Assembly (NCBI RefSeq): GCF_019801605.1
Contig: NZ_JAHVIT010000004.1
Span: 124,001 to 188,000 of the forward strand
From: Maritimibacter alkaliphilus
Lineage (GTDB): Bacteria; Pseudomonadota; Alphaproteobacteria; Rhodobacterales; Rhodobacteraceae
Direction: 5' to 3'
DNA length: 64,000 nucleotides
Shown here: one piece after another, positions 42,504 through 51,634 of the stretch
How the letters are laid out: every line of letters starts with the position of its first letter
How positions within the stretch are numbered: the stretch's first letter is position 1
Translations under genes and position numbers: made by a program
The notes under the pieces: generated by a model
Seen by the model: the letters and a program-made list of their open reading frames with translations, nothing else
Told to the model about the DNA's origin: nothing
Databases searched by the model: none

Positions 42504-45500
42504 ATGGAAAAGTCCCTCTTTCGTTACATCTGGACCTATTCGAAGGTCGACCAGATCAAGCTGCTGATCGTGACCCTTGTCGCCTTCCCGGTGATGTATG
42601 TCTCGCTCGAGCTGCCCAAGCGGATCATCAACGATGCCATCGGCGGCACCGGTGAGGATGTCTTCGTGCTGGGGATCCGCCTGACGCAGGTGGAATTCCT
42701 GATGCTGCTCTGTTTCGGCTTCCTGCTGGCGGTGACGACCAGCGGGCTGATCAAGATGGCCCTGAACACCATGCGCGGCATCGTGGCGGAACGGCTGCTG
42801 CGGCGGGTGCGGTTCCAGATGCTGACGCGGCTGCTGCGCTTCCCGCAGCCCTACTTCCGGCGCACGAGCCAGGGCGAACTGGTGTCGATGATCACCTCCG
42901 AGGTGGAACCCATGAGCGGGCTGATGGGGGATTTCCTGTCGCAGCCGGTGTTCCAGGCCGGGCAGATGCTGACCATCCTCGCCTTCCTCTTCGCGCAGAG
43001 CTTCTGGTTCGGGCTGGCCTCAATCGCGCTGATCCCGGTGCAGGCGCTGGTGATCCCGATGCTGCAACGGCGGATCAACCTGCTGAACAAGGCCCGGATC
43101 CAGGAGATCCGGCACTTTGCCACCGACATCGGGGAATCCGTCAACGGGGTGAGCGACCTGCGGATCAACGGCGGCACGCGCTACAACCTCGCGCAGTATT
43201 CGCGTCGCCTCGGGGTGCTCTTCACGATCCGGCTGGAGATCTTCAAGAAGAAGTACTTCATGAAGTTCCTCAACAACCTGCTGAACCAGCTGACGCCGTT
43301 CTTCTTCTACTCGGTCGGCGGCCTGCTGGCGATCAAGGGAGAGATCACGGTGGGCGCGCTCGTCGCGGCGCTCGCGGCCTACAAGGACATCGCCTCGCCC
43401 TGGAAGGAACTGCTGACCTACTACAACCAGACGCAGGACATGGCCGTCCGCTGGGAGGTGCTGGTCGACAAGTTCAAGTCGAGCCCGCTGGTGGATGACG
43501 CGCTCTTCGAAGGGCGCGCGCGCCAGATCCCGCGCCTGAACGGCGATATCGAACTGCGCAACGTGACCGTGATCGACGAGGATGGCCGCCCCGTGCTGGA
43601 GGACATCAGCTGTGTCATCCCGGGCGGGTCGCGCGTGGCAATCCGGGCCGATTCCGACAATGCCGCCATCGCCTTCGCTGAACTTCTGGCGCGCGAGGTG
43701 ATCCCCTACAGCGGCCGCATCCTGATCGACGGGATGGACCTGAACGCCCTGCACCAGGACGTGATCTCGACCCGGATCGGCTATGCCAACTCCAGCCCGC
43801 ATTTCTTCCACGGGACGCTGCGGGAAAACATGATGATGCCGTTCCGCAGCGGCATGCCCGGCCACGAGGAACTGCCCCAGGACGTCCGCAAGTGGCAACA
43901 GGAGGCCCGGCGCAGCGGCAACAGTCCCGAGTCGCCCGACATCGACTGGGTCAATCCCGGTGTCGCCGGGTTCAGCACCATCGACGAGGTCCACGACTGG
44001 TGGTTCCAGCTGGTGCAGGCGATGGACATGGACGAGGCCCTTGTCCGGCGCGCGCTGAGCCGGCGCATCGACCCGGCGCATATGCCCGAACTGGCGGAGG
44101 CGCTGGTGCGCCTGCGGCCCGAGATCGCGCATCGCCTGCGGGTGGCGGGGCTCGACGACGTGGTGCACCGGTTTGACCCCGAGAGCTTCAACCCGGTCTC
44201 GCCGCTGGCCACGAACCTGCTCTATGCCCTGCCGCGCAAGATGCTGTCGCAGGTTTCGCTGTCGCGCAGCGTGAACTTCCTGCGCGTGCTGCGGGATCAG
44301 GGCCTGACCGGGGAACTGGCGCCCATGTCGGCCAGCGTGCTGCTGGAGATGCGGGCCACCTTTGGCGTGGATGCGACGGAGCACCCGCTGTTCCGGCGCC
44401 TGAACCTCGACCGGGACCTCTACGTGAGGCTGACGGATATCGCGGCCCGCTGGCGCGACGAGGGCGATCACGGCCTGAGCTCCGAGGAATTCGCGCTGAT
44501 GCTGACGGTGCCCTTCGCCTTCTCCGCCGAGGAGATGGGGCCCAGCTTCGACGAGACCTTCCGGCAGCGCATCCTCGACATCCGCAAGCAGAACGCCGCG
44601 CATATGCTGGAGCAGCTCGACGGGCTCTTCGAGCCGATCGAGCCGGACCGCTACTTCCCGGTGATGAGCCTGCTGGGCAACGCGATCTTCGGGCGCATCT
44701 CGCGCACGGCGGGCGCCCGCGAGGAGGAGATCATCGACCTCGTTGCGCAGGTGCTGAACGAACACGGGCTGCGGCGCAGCGTTGCGCAGGCGATCCTCGA
44801 CGTGGAAGTCAGCGCCGGTGGCGAGAGCCTGAAGGTGGTCAACCGCGAGCGGGTGGCCTTCACCCGCGCGGGCATCAAGAAGCCCGACATCCTGATCCTG
44901 CGCAACATCCTCGCCAGCCACTCCCGTGACGACCGCGAGGCGAGCCGCAACCGGGTCAGCCACCTGCTGCCGACCTCGACCAAGATTTTCATCGAGCGCA
45001 AGTTCTACCGGCCGGAGCAATATGATCTCTACCTCGAGATCACCGACGGGCGCATCGATGGCGCCATGTCGGAGCAGGACGAGCCGATCGACGCCCGTGC
45101 CCGCGAGAGCCTCGAACGCAAGCTGCGGGTGCTGTCGCGGACGGCGCTTTTCGGCGGGCTGGACCTGAAACAGCGCAAGCTGCTGGCCTTCAGCTCGGTC
45201 TGGTTCCGGGTCAAGGCGGGGCAGCGGATCTTCCATGCCGGGCAGGTGGCGGACGCGGCCTACCTCTGTCTGGCCGGGCGGGCTGCCGTCCACTGGCCGG
45301 GGGAGGCCGGGGGCAAGGCCCCGCCGATCACCGAGGTGGAGCCCGGCCGCCTGATCGGGGATCTGAACATCATCCTCGGCATGGCGCGGACAATGGACTT
45401 CTACGCGGTGGAGGACTGCATCTTCCTACGGATCGGGGCGGAGGAACTGCTCTCGGTCATCGAGAACGACGCGGGCGTGGCGACGGACATGCTGCGCAAG

Positions 45501-45602
45501 GTCTCGCGCAATCTGGTGACCGCCTCGGCCCACGGGCGGGCGGTGCATGAATATGCCGTTGCCCACGGGGTCGACTACGCCGAGTTCGATCCGGACCTGT
45601 GA
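42504..45602 (+). CDS. ABC-exporter-like protein with degenerate ATPase domain, long insertion and cyclic-nucleotide-binding domain
   Basis: The 1032-residue protein begins with an ABC-exporter membrane domain (about residues 1-325, six helices, 'RLLRFPQPYFRRTSQGELVSMITSEVEPMSGL'). An ATPase-like domain follows, but Walker A reads 'RADSDNAAI' (381-389) with no GKS/T, the signature reads 'VSAGGESLK' (769-777), Walker B 'PDILILRNI' (794-802) has R-N in place of D-E, and the switch histidine is missing ('KIFIERKF'). About 320 extra residues are inserted between the Q-loop position and the signature. Residues about 880-1005 form a Crp-like cyclic-nucleotide-binding domain. ATP hydrolysis is unlikely. 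Function is unknown; a sensor or a partner subunit is possible. Confidence 0.85.
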   Translation: MEKSLFRYIWTYSKVDQIKLLIVTLVAFPVMYVSLELPKRIINDAIGGTGEDVFVLGIRLTQVEFLMLLCFGFLLAVTTSGLIKMALNTMRGIVAERLLRRVRFQMLTRLLRFPQPYFRRTSQGELVSMITSEVEPMSGLMGDFLSQPVFQAGQMLTILAFLFAQSFWFGLASIALIPVQALVIPMLQRRINLLNKARIQEIRHFATDIGESVNGVSDLRINGGTRYNLAQYSRRLGVLFTIRLEIFKKKYFMKFLNNLLNQLTPFFFYSVGGLLAIKGEITVGALVAALAAYKDIASPWKELLTYYNQTQDMAVRWEVLVDKFKSSPLVDDALFEGRARQIPRLNGDIELRNVTVIDEDGRPVLEDISCVIPGGSRVAIRADSDNAAIAFAELLAREVIPYSGRILIDGMDLNALHQDVISTRIGYANSSPHFFHGTLRENMMMPFRSGMPGHEELPQDVRKWQQEARRSGNSPESPDIDWVNPGVAGFSTIDEVHDWWFQLVQAMDMDEALVRRALSRRIDPAHMPELAEALVRLRPEIAHRLRVAGLDDVVHRFDPESFNPVSPLATNLLYALPRKMLSQVSLSRSVNFLRVLRDQGLTGELAPMSASVLLEMRATFGVDATEHPLFRRLNLDRDLYVRLTDIAARWRDEGDHGLSSEEFALMLTVPFAFSAEEMGPSFDETFRQRILDIRKQNAAHMLEQLDGLFEPIEPDRYFPVMSLLGNAIFGRISRTAGAREEEIIDLVAQVLNEHGLRRSVAQAILDVEVSAGGESLKVVNRERVAFTRAGIKKPDILILRNILASHSRDDREASRNRVSHLLPTSTKIFIERKFYRPEQYDLYLEITDGRIDGAMSEQDEPIDARARESLERKLRVLSRTALFGGLDLKQRKLLAFSSVWFRVKAGQRIFHAGQVADAAYLCLAGRAAVHWPGEAGGKAPPITEVEPGRLIGDLNIILGMARTMDFYAVEDCIFLRIGAEELLSVIENDAGVATDMLRKVSRNLVTASAHGRAVHEYAVAHGVDYAEFDPDL

Positions 45603-45641
45603 CCGCTGCCTCCGGCGGGCCCGACCGCCGGGATTGCCGCC

Positions 45642-46715
45642 CTAGTTGCCGCTGCGGGACGAGACCGGGGCCGCCGGGCCAATCTCGAATGTGGCCAGTT
45701 CGATGTCCCAGGCATAGCGCAGCTGGTAGCGGACGGTGATGCTGAAGTCCGGTCCGAGGACCTCCTTGGCGACGGAGCGGAACTCGGTCTTCTTCAGCTG
45801 CTCCGGCAGGAGGTCGGCTGCCGCGCCGACCTGGTACTGCGCCTCGGAGCTGAGATCGACGATCGCCCAGACCTCGGCGTGTTTCTCCGCCGCCCTGACG
45901 TCGACGCGGATCACCTCCACCGGGACGCCTTCGGCCCATCTCAGGATGCCGTCCGCAAGGGCGGATTCCGCCCGCGTCTCGGCATAGCGCCAGTAGGTGG
46001 TGGTGAAGAGATGCGCCATGATCCCCACGAGGAACAGCAGCGCCATGGAAAGCCCCATGGAGAACCGCAGCCGCCGCTTGCTGGAGGTCAGCAGCAGACG
46101 CCCCGCCCCGGTGGCGAGGTAGACGCCGCAGGCCGAGAGGATGATCGCACCGAAGTTGGTGGCAAAGAGCAGCACCGCCTCCAGCGCCTGCGTGGGTTCC
46201 TTGAAGTAGAGCAGGATGCCCGCCGTGGCGAGCGGCGGCACGAGGGACACGCCGATGGCCGCGCCCGGAAGCAGGCTGAGCTCGGACTTCTGGATCTGCA
46301 CGTAGGCCCCGGCCAGCCCGGCGGCGAGGGCGATCACGAGGTCCTCGGCCCCCGGGTCGGTCCGGCTCAGCACTTCGCCGGGCAGCAGTACGCCGCGGGG
46401 GAAATCCGACAGCCAGACGATGAGCCACGCGATGAAGACGCTGGCGAAGGCTGCCAGCCAGACGATCGCGATCAGCCGTATGGCGCGGCCGATCCAGCCC
46501 GTGGTGATGGCCGCCGCGATGCCGAGGATCGGCGTCATGAGCGGCGCGACCAGCATCGCCGCGATGATCACCGCGCCGGAATCCCGTACCAGCCCCATGG
46601 TGGCGATGACCACCGCCAGCCCGAGGAGCATGGAGAACCGGCGCCAGTAGCCCAGCCGGTCGGTGCCTTCGAAGCGGATGATTTCCTTGACGGTTCCGAA
46701 ACTGCGTACGGTCAT
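45642..46715 (-). CDS. DUF389 family membrane protein
   Basis: A 357-residue membrane protein of the DUF389 family, with about seven hydrophobic segments and the family motif 'DSGAVIIAAMLVAPLMTPILGIAAAI' near residue 45, then 'GAAIGVSLVPPLATAGILLY'. The C-terminal 110 residues are soluble. The family has no established biochemical role. The ATG at 46715 is used; a GTG three codons upstream is an alternative. It is convergent with the ABC-exporter-like gene 39 bases away. Confidence 0.85.
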   Translation of the reverse strand: MTVRSFGTVKEIIRFEGTDRLGYWRRFSMLLGLAVVIATMGLVRDSGAVIIAAMLVAPLMTPILGIAAAITTGWIGRAIRLIAIVWLAAFASVFIAWLIVWLSDFPRGVLLPGEVLSRTDPGAEDLVIALAAGLAGAYVQIQKSELSLLPGAAIGVSLVPPLATAGILLYFKEPTQALEAVLLFATNFGAIILSACGVYLATGAGRLLLTSSKRRLRFSMGLSMALLFLVGIMAHLFTTTYWRYAETRAESALADGILRWAEGVPVEVIRVDVRAAEKHAEVWAIVDLSSEAQYQVGAAADLLPEQLKKTEFRSVAKEVLGPDFSITVRYQLRYAWDIELATFEIGPAAPVSSRSGN

Positions 46716-46931
46716 GTGCAACACTCAGGAATGGCCGTGCGGGGGCACGGCGAGACAGGTAACCGGATGCCTCGTGTCTGCGGGACACAGGTGCACGTCT
46801 CTATCTTGAGGCTGCTTCGGGTGGAAAATCTACTGAATATTCGCAGGCGTCTGCAGGTTTTTCTGCACGCGGCCCGAAGGGCTTGGCGGCGGCATCGCGC
46901 GGGGCCTTGCGGGACCGTATGGCCGGGATAC

Positions 46932-46959
46932 GAAAACGGCCGCTCCCGGGGGCGGCCGT
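46932..46959 (-). terminator. Terminator of the carboxyspermidine dehydrogenase gene
   Basis: On the minus strand ACGGCCGC pairs perfectly with GCGGCCGT and is followed by TTTTCG, about 35 bases past the stop codon. The rest of the 276-bp gap up to the DUF389 gene shows nothing else. Confidence 0.8.
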
Positions 46960-46991
46960 CTGTGGTGATCTGCGGGAGGACCCTCGCGGGT

Positions 46992-48245
46992 TCAACCCTT
47001 GTAATCGGTCCAGGCCATGTCCTCGCCCTTCAGGCCGCCCTTGATGACGCGGGTCGGCAGGCCGATCCGGTCGAGCAGGGTGAAGAAGGGTTTCGGGTCC
47101 AGTTCCTCGACGTTCTTCATGGTCTTGGCATCCCATTCGCCGGTGGCGACCAGCATCGCCGCGGCGACCGGCGGCACGCCCGCAGTGTAGGAAATGCCCT
47201 GGCTGCCCACTTCCTCGTAGGCGTCCTTGTGATCGGCCACGTTGTAGACGAAGAGCTCGATCTCCTGGCCGTCCTTGGTGCCCTTCACCAGATCGCCGAT
47301 GCAGGTCTTGCCGGTGTAGTCGGGCGCCAGCGAGGCGGGATCGGGCAGGCAGGCCTTGACCACCTTCAGCGGCACCACCTCGCCGCCGTCGGCCAGTGTC
47401 ACCGGCTGCTCGGACAGCAGGCCGATGTTCTTCAGCACGGTGAAGACGTTGATGTAGTGATCGCCGAAGCCCATCCAGAAGCGCACATCCGCCTGCGGAT
47501 AGTTGGTGGCCAGCGAATGCACCTCGTCATGGCCCGACTGGTAGGCCTTGGACGGGCCAACCACCGGCAGGTCCCATTCGTGGCCGGAGGCGAACATGGT
47601 CGTCTCCTTCCACTGCTGGTCTTCCCAGTAGTAGACCACGCCGGTGAACTCGCGGAAGTTGATCTCCGGGTCGAAGTTCGTGGCGAAATACTTGCCGTGC
47701 GAGCCGGCGTTGATGTCCACGATGTCGATCGACTTCACCTCGTCCATCTGGTCGATGGCGAACCGGGCATAGGCGTTCACCACGCCCGGGTCGAAGCCCG
47801 CGCCGAGGATCGCGGTCACGCCCTTCTCGGTGCAGGTCTCGCGGCGCTTCCACTCGTAGTTGGCATACCACGGCGGGGTCTCGCAGATCTTGTCGGGCTC
47901 TTCGTGGATCGCCGTGTCGATGTAGGCGGCGCCGGTCTCGATGCAGGCGTCGAGCACGTGCATGTTGACGAAGGCGGTGCCCACGTTGATCACGATCTCG
48001 GACCCGGTCTCGCGGATCAGGGCGGCCACCTCGGCCAGCTTGGTCGCGTCGACGGCATGGGCGGTGAACGTGCCCTCCACCTTCATCGCGCCCTTGGCAT
48101 GAACGCTCTCGATGATCGCGTCGCACTTGGCCTTTGTGCGGCTGGCGATATGGAGATCTCCCAGCACGTCGTTGTTCTGGGCGCATTTGTGCGCCACCAC
48201 CTGGGCGACGCCACCGGCGCCGATGATGAGAACGTTCTTCTTCAA
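46992..48245 (-). CDS. Carboxy(nor)spermidine dehydrogenase (saccharopine dehydrogenase family)
   Basis: A 417-residue NAD(P)-dependent enzyme of the saccharopine dehydrogenase family. The Rossmann motif 'VLIIGAGGVAQVVAHKCA' is at residues 5-22. 'DTAIHEEPDKICETPPWYANYEW', 'GFDPGVVNAYARFAID' and 'GSHGKYFATNFDPEINFREF' are typical of carboxynorspermidine/carboxyspermidine dehydrogenases. It condenses a diamine with aspartate semialdehyde. The decarboxylase of the same route is encoded 160 bases upstream on the same strand, which supports polyamine synthesis over lysine metabolism. Confidence 0.9.
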   Translation of the reverse strand: MKKNVLIIGAGGVAQVVAHKCAQNNDVLGDLHIASRTKAKCDAIIESVHAKGAMKVEGTFTAHAVDATKLAEVAALIRETGSEIVINVGTAFVNMHVLDACIETGAAYIDTAIHEEPDKICETPPWYANYEWKRRETCTEKGVTAILGAGFDPGVVNAYARFAIDQMDEVKSIDIVDINAGSHGKYFATNFDPEINFREFTGVVYYWEDQQWKETTMFASGHEWDLPVVGPSKAYQSGHDEVHSLATNYPQADVRFWMGFGDHYINVFTVLKNIGLLSEQPVTLADGGEVVPLKVVKACLPDPASLAPDYTGKTCIGDLVKGTKDGQEIELFVYNVADHKDAYEEVGSQGISYTAGVPPVAAAMLVATGEWDAKTMKNVEELDPKPFFTLLDRIGLPTRVIKGGLKGEDMAWTDYKG

Positions 48246-48405
48246 GACAGAACTCCCTTTATGATGAGGCGTCGGAGGGACGCTCGGTCAGCATGACACC
48301 CGGTGAAGGGTGCGGGGGCAGCCTGCGCCGGGTGGCGCAGGGTCTGGCCGCGCGGAATGCGCGGAGTCTGGATGCGCCCGCAGGGGGCGCGCACCCGCGA
48401 CACCC

Positions 48406-49497
48406 TCAGGAGAGGGCAGCCGCGAAATCCTCGTAGGTGAACCCGCGCACCAGCCGTTCGGTGCCGTCCAGTTCACGAATGGCAATGGCGGGCATCTGCA
48501 CGCCGTTGAACCAGTTCTTCTTCACCATGGTATAGCCCGCCGCGTCCTGGATCGACAGGCGGTCGCCCGGTTGAAGGGCCTTCGGGAAGCGATACTCGCC
48601 AAAGATGTCACCTGCGAGACAGGATTTGCCGCAGATCATCCACTCCTGATCGCCGCTTTCCTGCATCTTGGCGCTTTCGCGGTAGATCAGCAGGTCGAGC
48701 ATATGCGCCTCGATGGAGCTGTCGACGATGGCGAGGTTCTTGCCGTTGTAGAGCGTGTCCAGCACGGAGACCTCCAGCGTGGTCGACTTGGTGATCGCCG
48801 CCTCGCCGGGTTCGAGGTAGACCTGCACCTCGTTCTCGCCGGCAAAGCGTTTCAGCCGCTCGGCCAGTTTCTCCAGCGGGTAGCCCTCGCCGGTGAAGTG
48901 GATGCCGCCGCCAAGGCTGATCCATTTCATCCGCTTGATGAGCGGGCCGAAACGGTCCTCGATCTGGCCCAGCATCTCGTCGAAGCGCTCGAAGCTCGCG
49001 TTCTCGCAGTTGTTGTGGAACATGAAGCCGCTGATCAGGTCCGCCACCGGCTCGATCACCTCGGGGCTGTGTTCGCCAAGGCGCGAGAAGGGGCGGGCGG
49101 GATCGGCAAGGTCGAAGCCCGAGGTCGAGACGCCGGGGTTCACCCGTAGCCCGCGGGTATGATCGCGGCTGACCTCTTCGAAGCGCGCCAGCTGCTGTGC
49201 GGTGTTGAAGATCACCTTGTCGGAGGAGGCGAGCACCTCGTCGATCTCCTCCGGGGCCCATGCCACGGAATAGGCGTGGGTTTCGCCGGGGAATTTCTCG
49301 CGGCCCAGCTTCACCTCGAAGAGCGAGGAGGAGGTGGTGCCGTCCATGTATTCGGACATCATGTCGAAGACCGACCACGTGGCAAAGCACTTCAGCGCCA
49401 GCAGGGCTTTGGCGCCGGAAAGCTCCCGCAGGCGGGCGATCTTTTCCATGTTCGGAAGCAGGCGGGACTTGTCGATAAGATAGTAGGGCGTCTGCAT
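48406..49497 (-). CDS. nspC: Carboxy(nor)spermidine decarboxylase
   Basis: A 363-residue PLP enzyme with the alanine-racemase fold (fold type III). The PLP lysine lies in 'LLALKCFATWSV' (about residue 35), 'ISLGGGIHFTGEGYP' and 'YLEPGEAAI' line the cofactor site, and 'CGKSCLAGDIF' carries the C-terminal active-site cysteine. It decarboxylates carboxyspermidine or carboxynorspermidine to the polyamine. The ATG at 49497 (MQTPYYLIDKSRLL) is the family start; the open frame further upstream is spurious. The next gene on this strand is the matching dehydrogenase. Confidence 0.92.
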   Translation of the reverse strand: MQTPYYLIDKSRLLPNMEKIARLRELSGAKALLALKCFATWSVFDMMSEYMDGTTSSSLFEVKLGREKFPGETHAYSVAWAPEEIDEVLASSDKVIFNTAQQLARFEEVSRDHTRGLRVNPGVSTSGFDLADPARPFSRLGEHSPEVIEPVADLISGFMFHNNCENASFERFDEMLGQIEDRFGPLIKRMKWISLGGGIHFTGEGYPLEKLAERLKRFAGENEVQVYLEPGEAAITKSTTLEVSVLDTLYNGKNLAIVDSSIEAHMLDLLIYRESAKMQESGDQEWMICGKSCLAGDIFGEYRFPKALQPGDRLSIQDAAGYTMVKKNWFNGVQMPAIAIRELDGTERLVRGFTYEDFAAALS

Positions 49498-49733
49498 GCG
49501 CGTCGGAACCTTGGTTGGAGGACAGGAGAAGCGAGGCTGCGTCAGGCAGGGGTTCAGGGGGGCAGATAGCCTGCCTTGCCCCCTCTCGCAATGGTGGCAG
49601 GGCGCTCTTTCCACAGAAAAACGGGAATCCCGCGGCCCGTCGCGGCCCGAAAGCAGGGCAGTGCGGCTGACGTAAGGGGGGATTCGTGCTATGTCCCTGT
49701 CATCCCTCCTGTCCCGCATCCCCGGAGGCGCCC

Positions 49734-49961
49734 ATGGCCCGCTCCAGACGCAAGACGCCGATCCCCGGACTGTGCCTCGCTGCCAGTGACCGGCGCGACA
49801 GGGATGCCGATCCCCGCCGCGAGCGGCGCCGGATGCGCCAGCTCGACCTGACCGAGGCCGAGGTGCCGCCCGCGCATCATTTCGGCGATCCCGCGTGCGG
49901 GGACGCGGAGGGCAAGGTCTGGTTCGATCCCCATGGCGAGGCCCCGCGGCTGCGAAAGTGA
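49734..49961 (+). CDS. Small conserved hypothetical protein
   Basis: A 75-residue, strongly charged protein starting MARSRRKTPIPG. The arginine-rich middle ('RRERRRMRQLDL') and C-terminal 'GKVWFDPHGEAPRLRK' recall small uncharacterised proteins common in Rhodobacteraceae. Codon use fits a real gene. No function can be given. It is divergent from nspC, and about 155 bases separate it from the next membrane protein gene. Confidence 0.55.
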   Translation: MARSRRKTPIPGLCLAASDRRDRDADPRRERRRMRQLDLTEAEVPPAHHFGDPACGDAEGKVWFDPHGEAPRLRK

Positions 49962-50116
49962 GCACAGGTCGGGCGGCGGTTCAAACGGCATCGCTGAGGG
50001 GGCTATTGCCCCGTACGAATTGCCTGCAAGGGCGCTTTCGCCATTTGATCGCCCGGGCAGACGGGCTAGGTTGGCGGCGCGGGGGGAGACGCGCCGATGG
50101 AAACCGCCAGGACACG

Positions 50117-51565
50117 ATGACCGAGACCCCCGCCCCGCAGACCACCCCGCAGCCAGCCCCTTCCGTCTTGCCGCCTCCCACGGGCATGACACTTCTCATC
50201 GGGGCCCTGCTGGTCGCGAATATCGCGGTCAACCTGCTGCACGGGATCGGGATCGAGGCCGGCACACCCTACATGGCCGATGTGCTCTTCGTCGTGGTGC
50301 TGGTGCTGCTGGCGCCCCGGGTCCGTGGCTCGCGGCACGTCTTCCTGACCGTCTCGACGCTGCTGGCCGCCTATTGCCTGATCATGCTGGAGCACCCCTT
50401 CGCGGTGCTGCAACCGGCGCTCGCGCAGGGCAGCTTCATCATGGCCTTCTTCTGCGCCCTTGCCAGCCTCGAACATGTCGCGGCCCGGTCGCCGGCGATC
50501 AACCGCGCCGCGGCCTTCATCGCGAATCAGCCGCCGGGGCGGCGTTACCTCGCGCTCGGCTTCGGGACGCAGGTTTTCGCGCTGATGCTGAGCTACGGGG
50601 CGCTGTCGCTGCTCGGGACCATGGCGCGCCGCTCAGCCGAGCGGGAGCCGGTGCCCGCTGTCCGCGCGCTGCGCATCCGGCGGATGCTGCAGGGCGCGCA
50701 ATGCGGCTTCAGCGCCTCGCTGTGCTGGTCGCCGCTGGCCTTTGCCACGGTCATCACCTCGGCCCTCGTGCCGGGGGTGCAGATCAATTCCGTCGTGGCG
50801 CACGGGCTCGGTTCGGCACTGATCATCGTGCTCGTGGGCTGGCTGGTGGACCGGAGGCTCAAGGGCAGCCTGCCGCAGGGCACCGTCGTCGCGCCTCCGG
50901 ACCAGACGGCGGCGCGGGACACCCGCGCGCTCTGGCCGCTGGCCGCGCTGCTGACGGCGGTGGCGGTGCCGGCCGTCGTGCTGGACGTCTTCGCGGGGAT
51001 ACCGCCATCGCGGACGGTGCTGGGGCTGGTGCCGCTGATCGCCGCCTGCTGGGTTCTGGTGGAACGCGGCACCGGCGAGAGGCTGCGGGAACTGGGGCGG
51101 CGCGCCCGGCACTACGCCTTTGGTGACCTGCCCGGCTACAAGGCCGAGATTGTGCTGCTGAGCACCGCGGGTTTCATCGGCAGCGCGGCGGGGGCGCTGC
51201 TGGCGCAGGCCATTGCCGCGGCGGGGGTCGACCTTGGCATGGTGCCTGCACGTCTGCTGCTGGTACTGCCGCTGATCCTGATCCCGCTGGCGGGACAGGC
51301 CGGGCTGAACCCGATCCTCTTCGTCTCGCTCTTCGCGCAGCTGCTGCCAAGCCCGACCGAGATGGGCGTGGCCCCGATTGCCGTGGTCCTCGCGCTGACC
51401 TCCGGCTGGGCGCTGACCGCGCCGACCTCGCCCTTCACCGCCTCGGTGATGATCATCTCGCGGCTCGGTGGGGTCACCCCGCGCGAGGTGGCGCTGAAAT
51501 GGAACGGCACCTTCGTGGTGATGACGGCGCTGGCGCTCGGGCTCTGGGTCCAGCTGATGGCCTGA
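50117..51565 (+). CDS. Uncharacterised polytopic membrane protein
   Basis: A 482-residue protein with about 11-12 hydrophobic segments. The late motif 'LLPSPTEMGVAPIAVVLALTSGWALTAPTSPFTASVMII', near a re-entrant-looking region rich in proline and small residues, recalls ion-transporter superfamily carriers, but I do not recognise a specific family. The ATG at 50117 is chosen because the frame before it overlaps the small upstream gene and lacks hydrophobic character. It ends convergent with the M24 gene. Confidence 0.8.
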   Translation: MTETPAPQTTPQPAPSVLPPPTGMTLLIGALLVANIAVNLLHGIGIEAGTPYMADVLFVVVLVLLAPRVRGSRHVFLTVSTLLAAYCLIMLEHPFAVLQPALAQGSFIMAFFCALASLEHVAARSPAINRAAAFIANQPPGRRYLALGFGTQVFALMLSYGALSLLGTMARRSAEREPVPAVRALRIRRMLQGAQCGFSASLCWSPLAFATVITSALVPGVQINSVVAHGLGSALIIVLVGWLVDRRLKGSLPQGTVVAPPDQTAARDTRALWPLAALLTAVAVPAVVLDVFAGIPPSRTVLGLVPLIAACWVLVERGTGERLRELGRRARHYAFGDLPGYKAEIVLLSTAGFIGSAAGALLAQAIAAAGVDLGMVPARLLLVLPLILIPLAGQAGLNPILFVSLFAQLLPSPTEMGVAPIAVVLALTSGWALTAPTSPFTASVMIISRLGGVTPREVALKWNGTFVVMTALALGLWVQLMA

Positions 51566-51569
51566 GCGT

Positions 51570-51589
51570 CCGGCCCCCGCGGGGGCCGG
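51570..51589. terminator. Perfect palindrome between convergent genes
   Basis: A 20-bp perfect palindrome (CCGGCCCCCG and its complement) between the ends of two converging genes. No T-run follows on either strand, so it may work as a weak bidirectional terminator or message stabiliser. Confidence 0.45.
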
Positions 51590-51634
51590 GCCGATGGCAG
51601 GAGGGCTCAGAAGCCCCGGCTCGGGCGGTCTGCC

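Noticed and set aside
42504-45602. ABC-exporter-like gene considered as a pseudogene
   Set aside because: The frame is intact over 1032 codons, codon use matches the neighbours, and the C-terminal cyclic-nucleotide domain is well formed. This points to a functional protein with a changed role.
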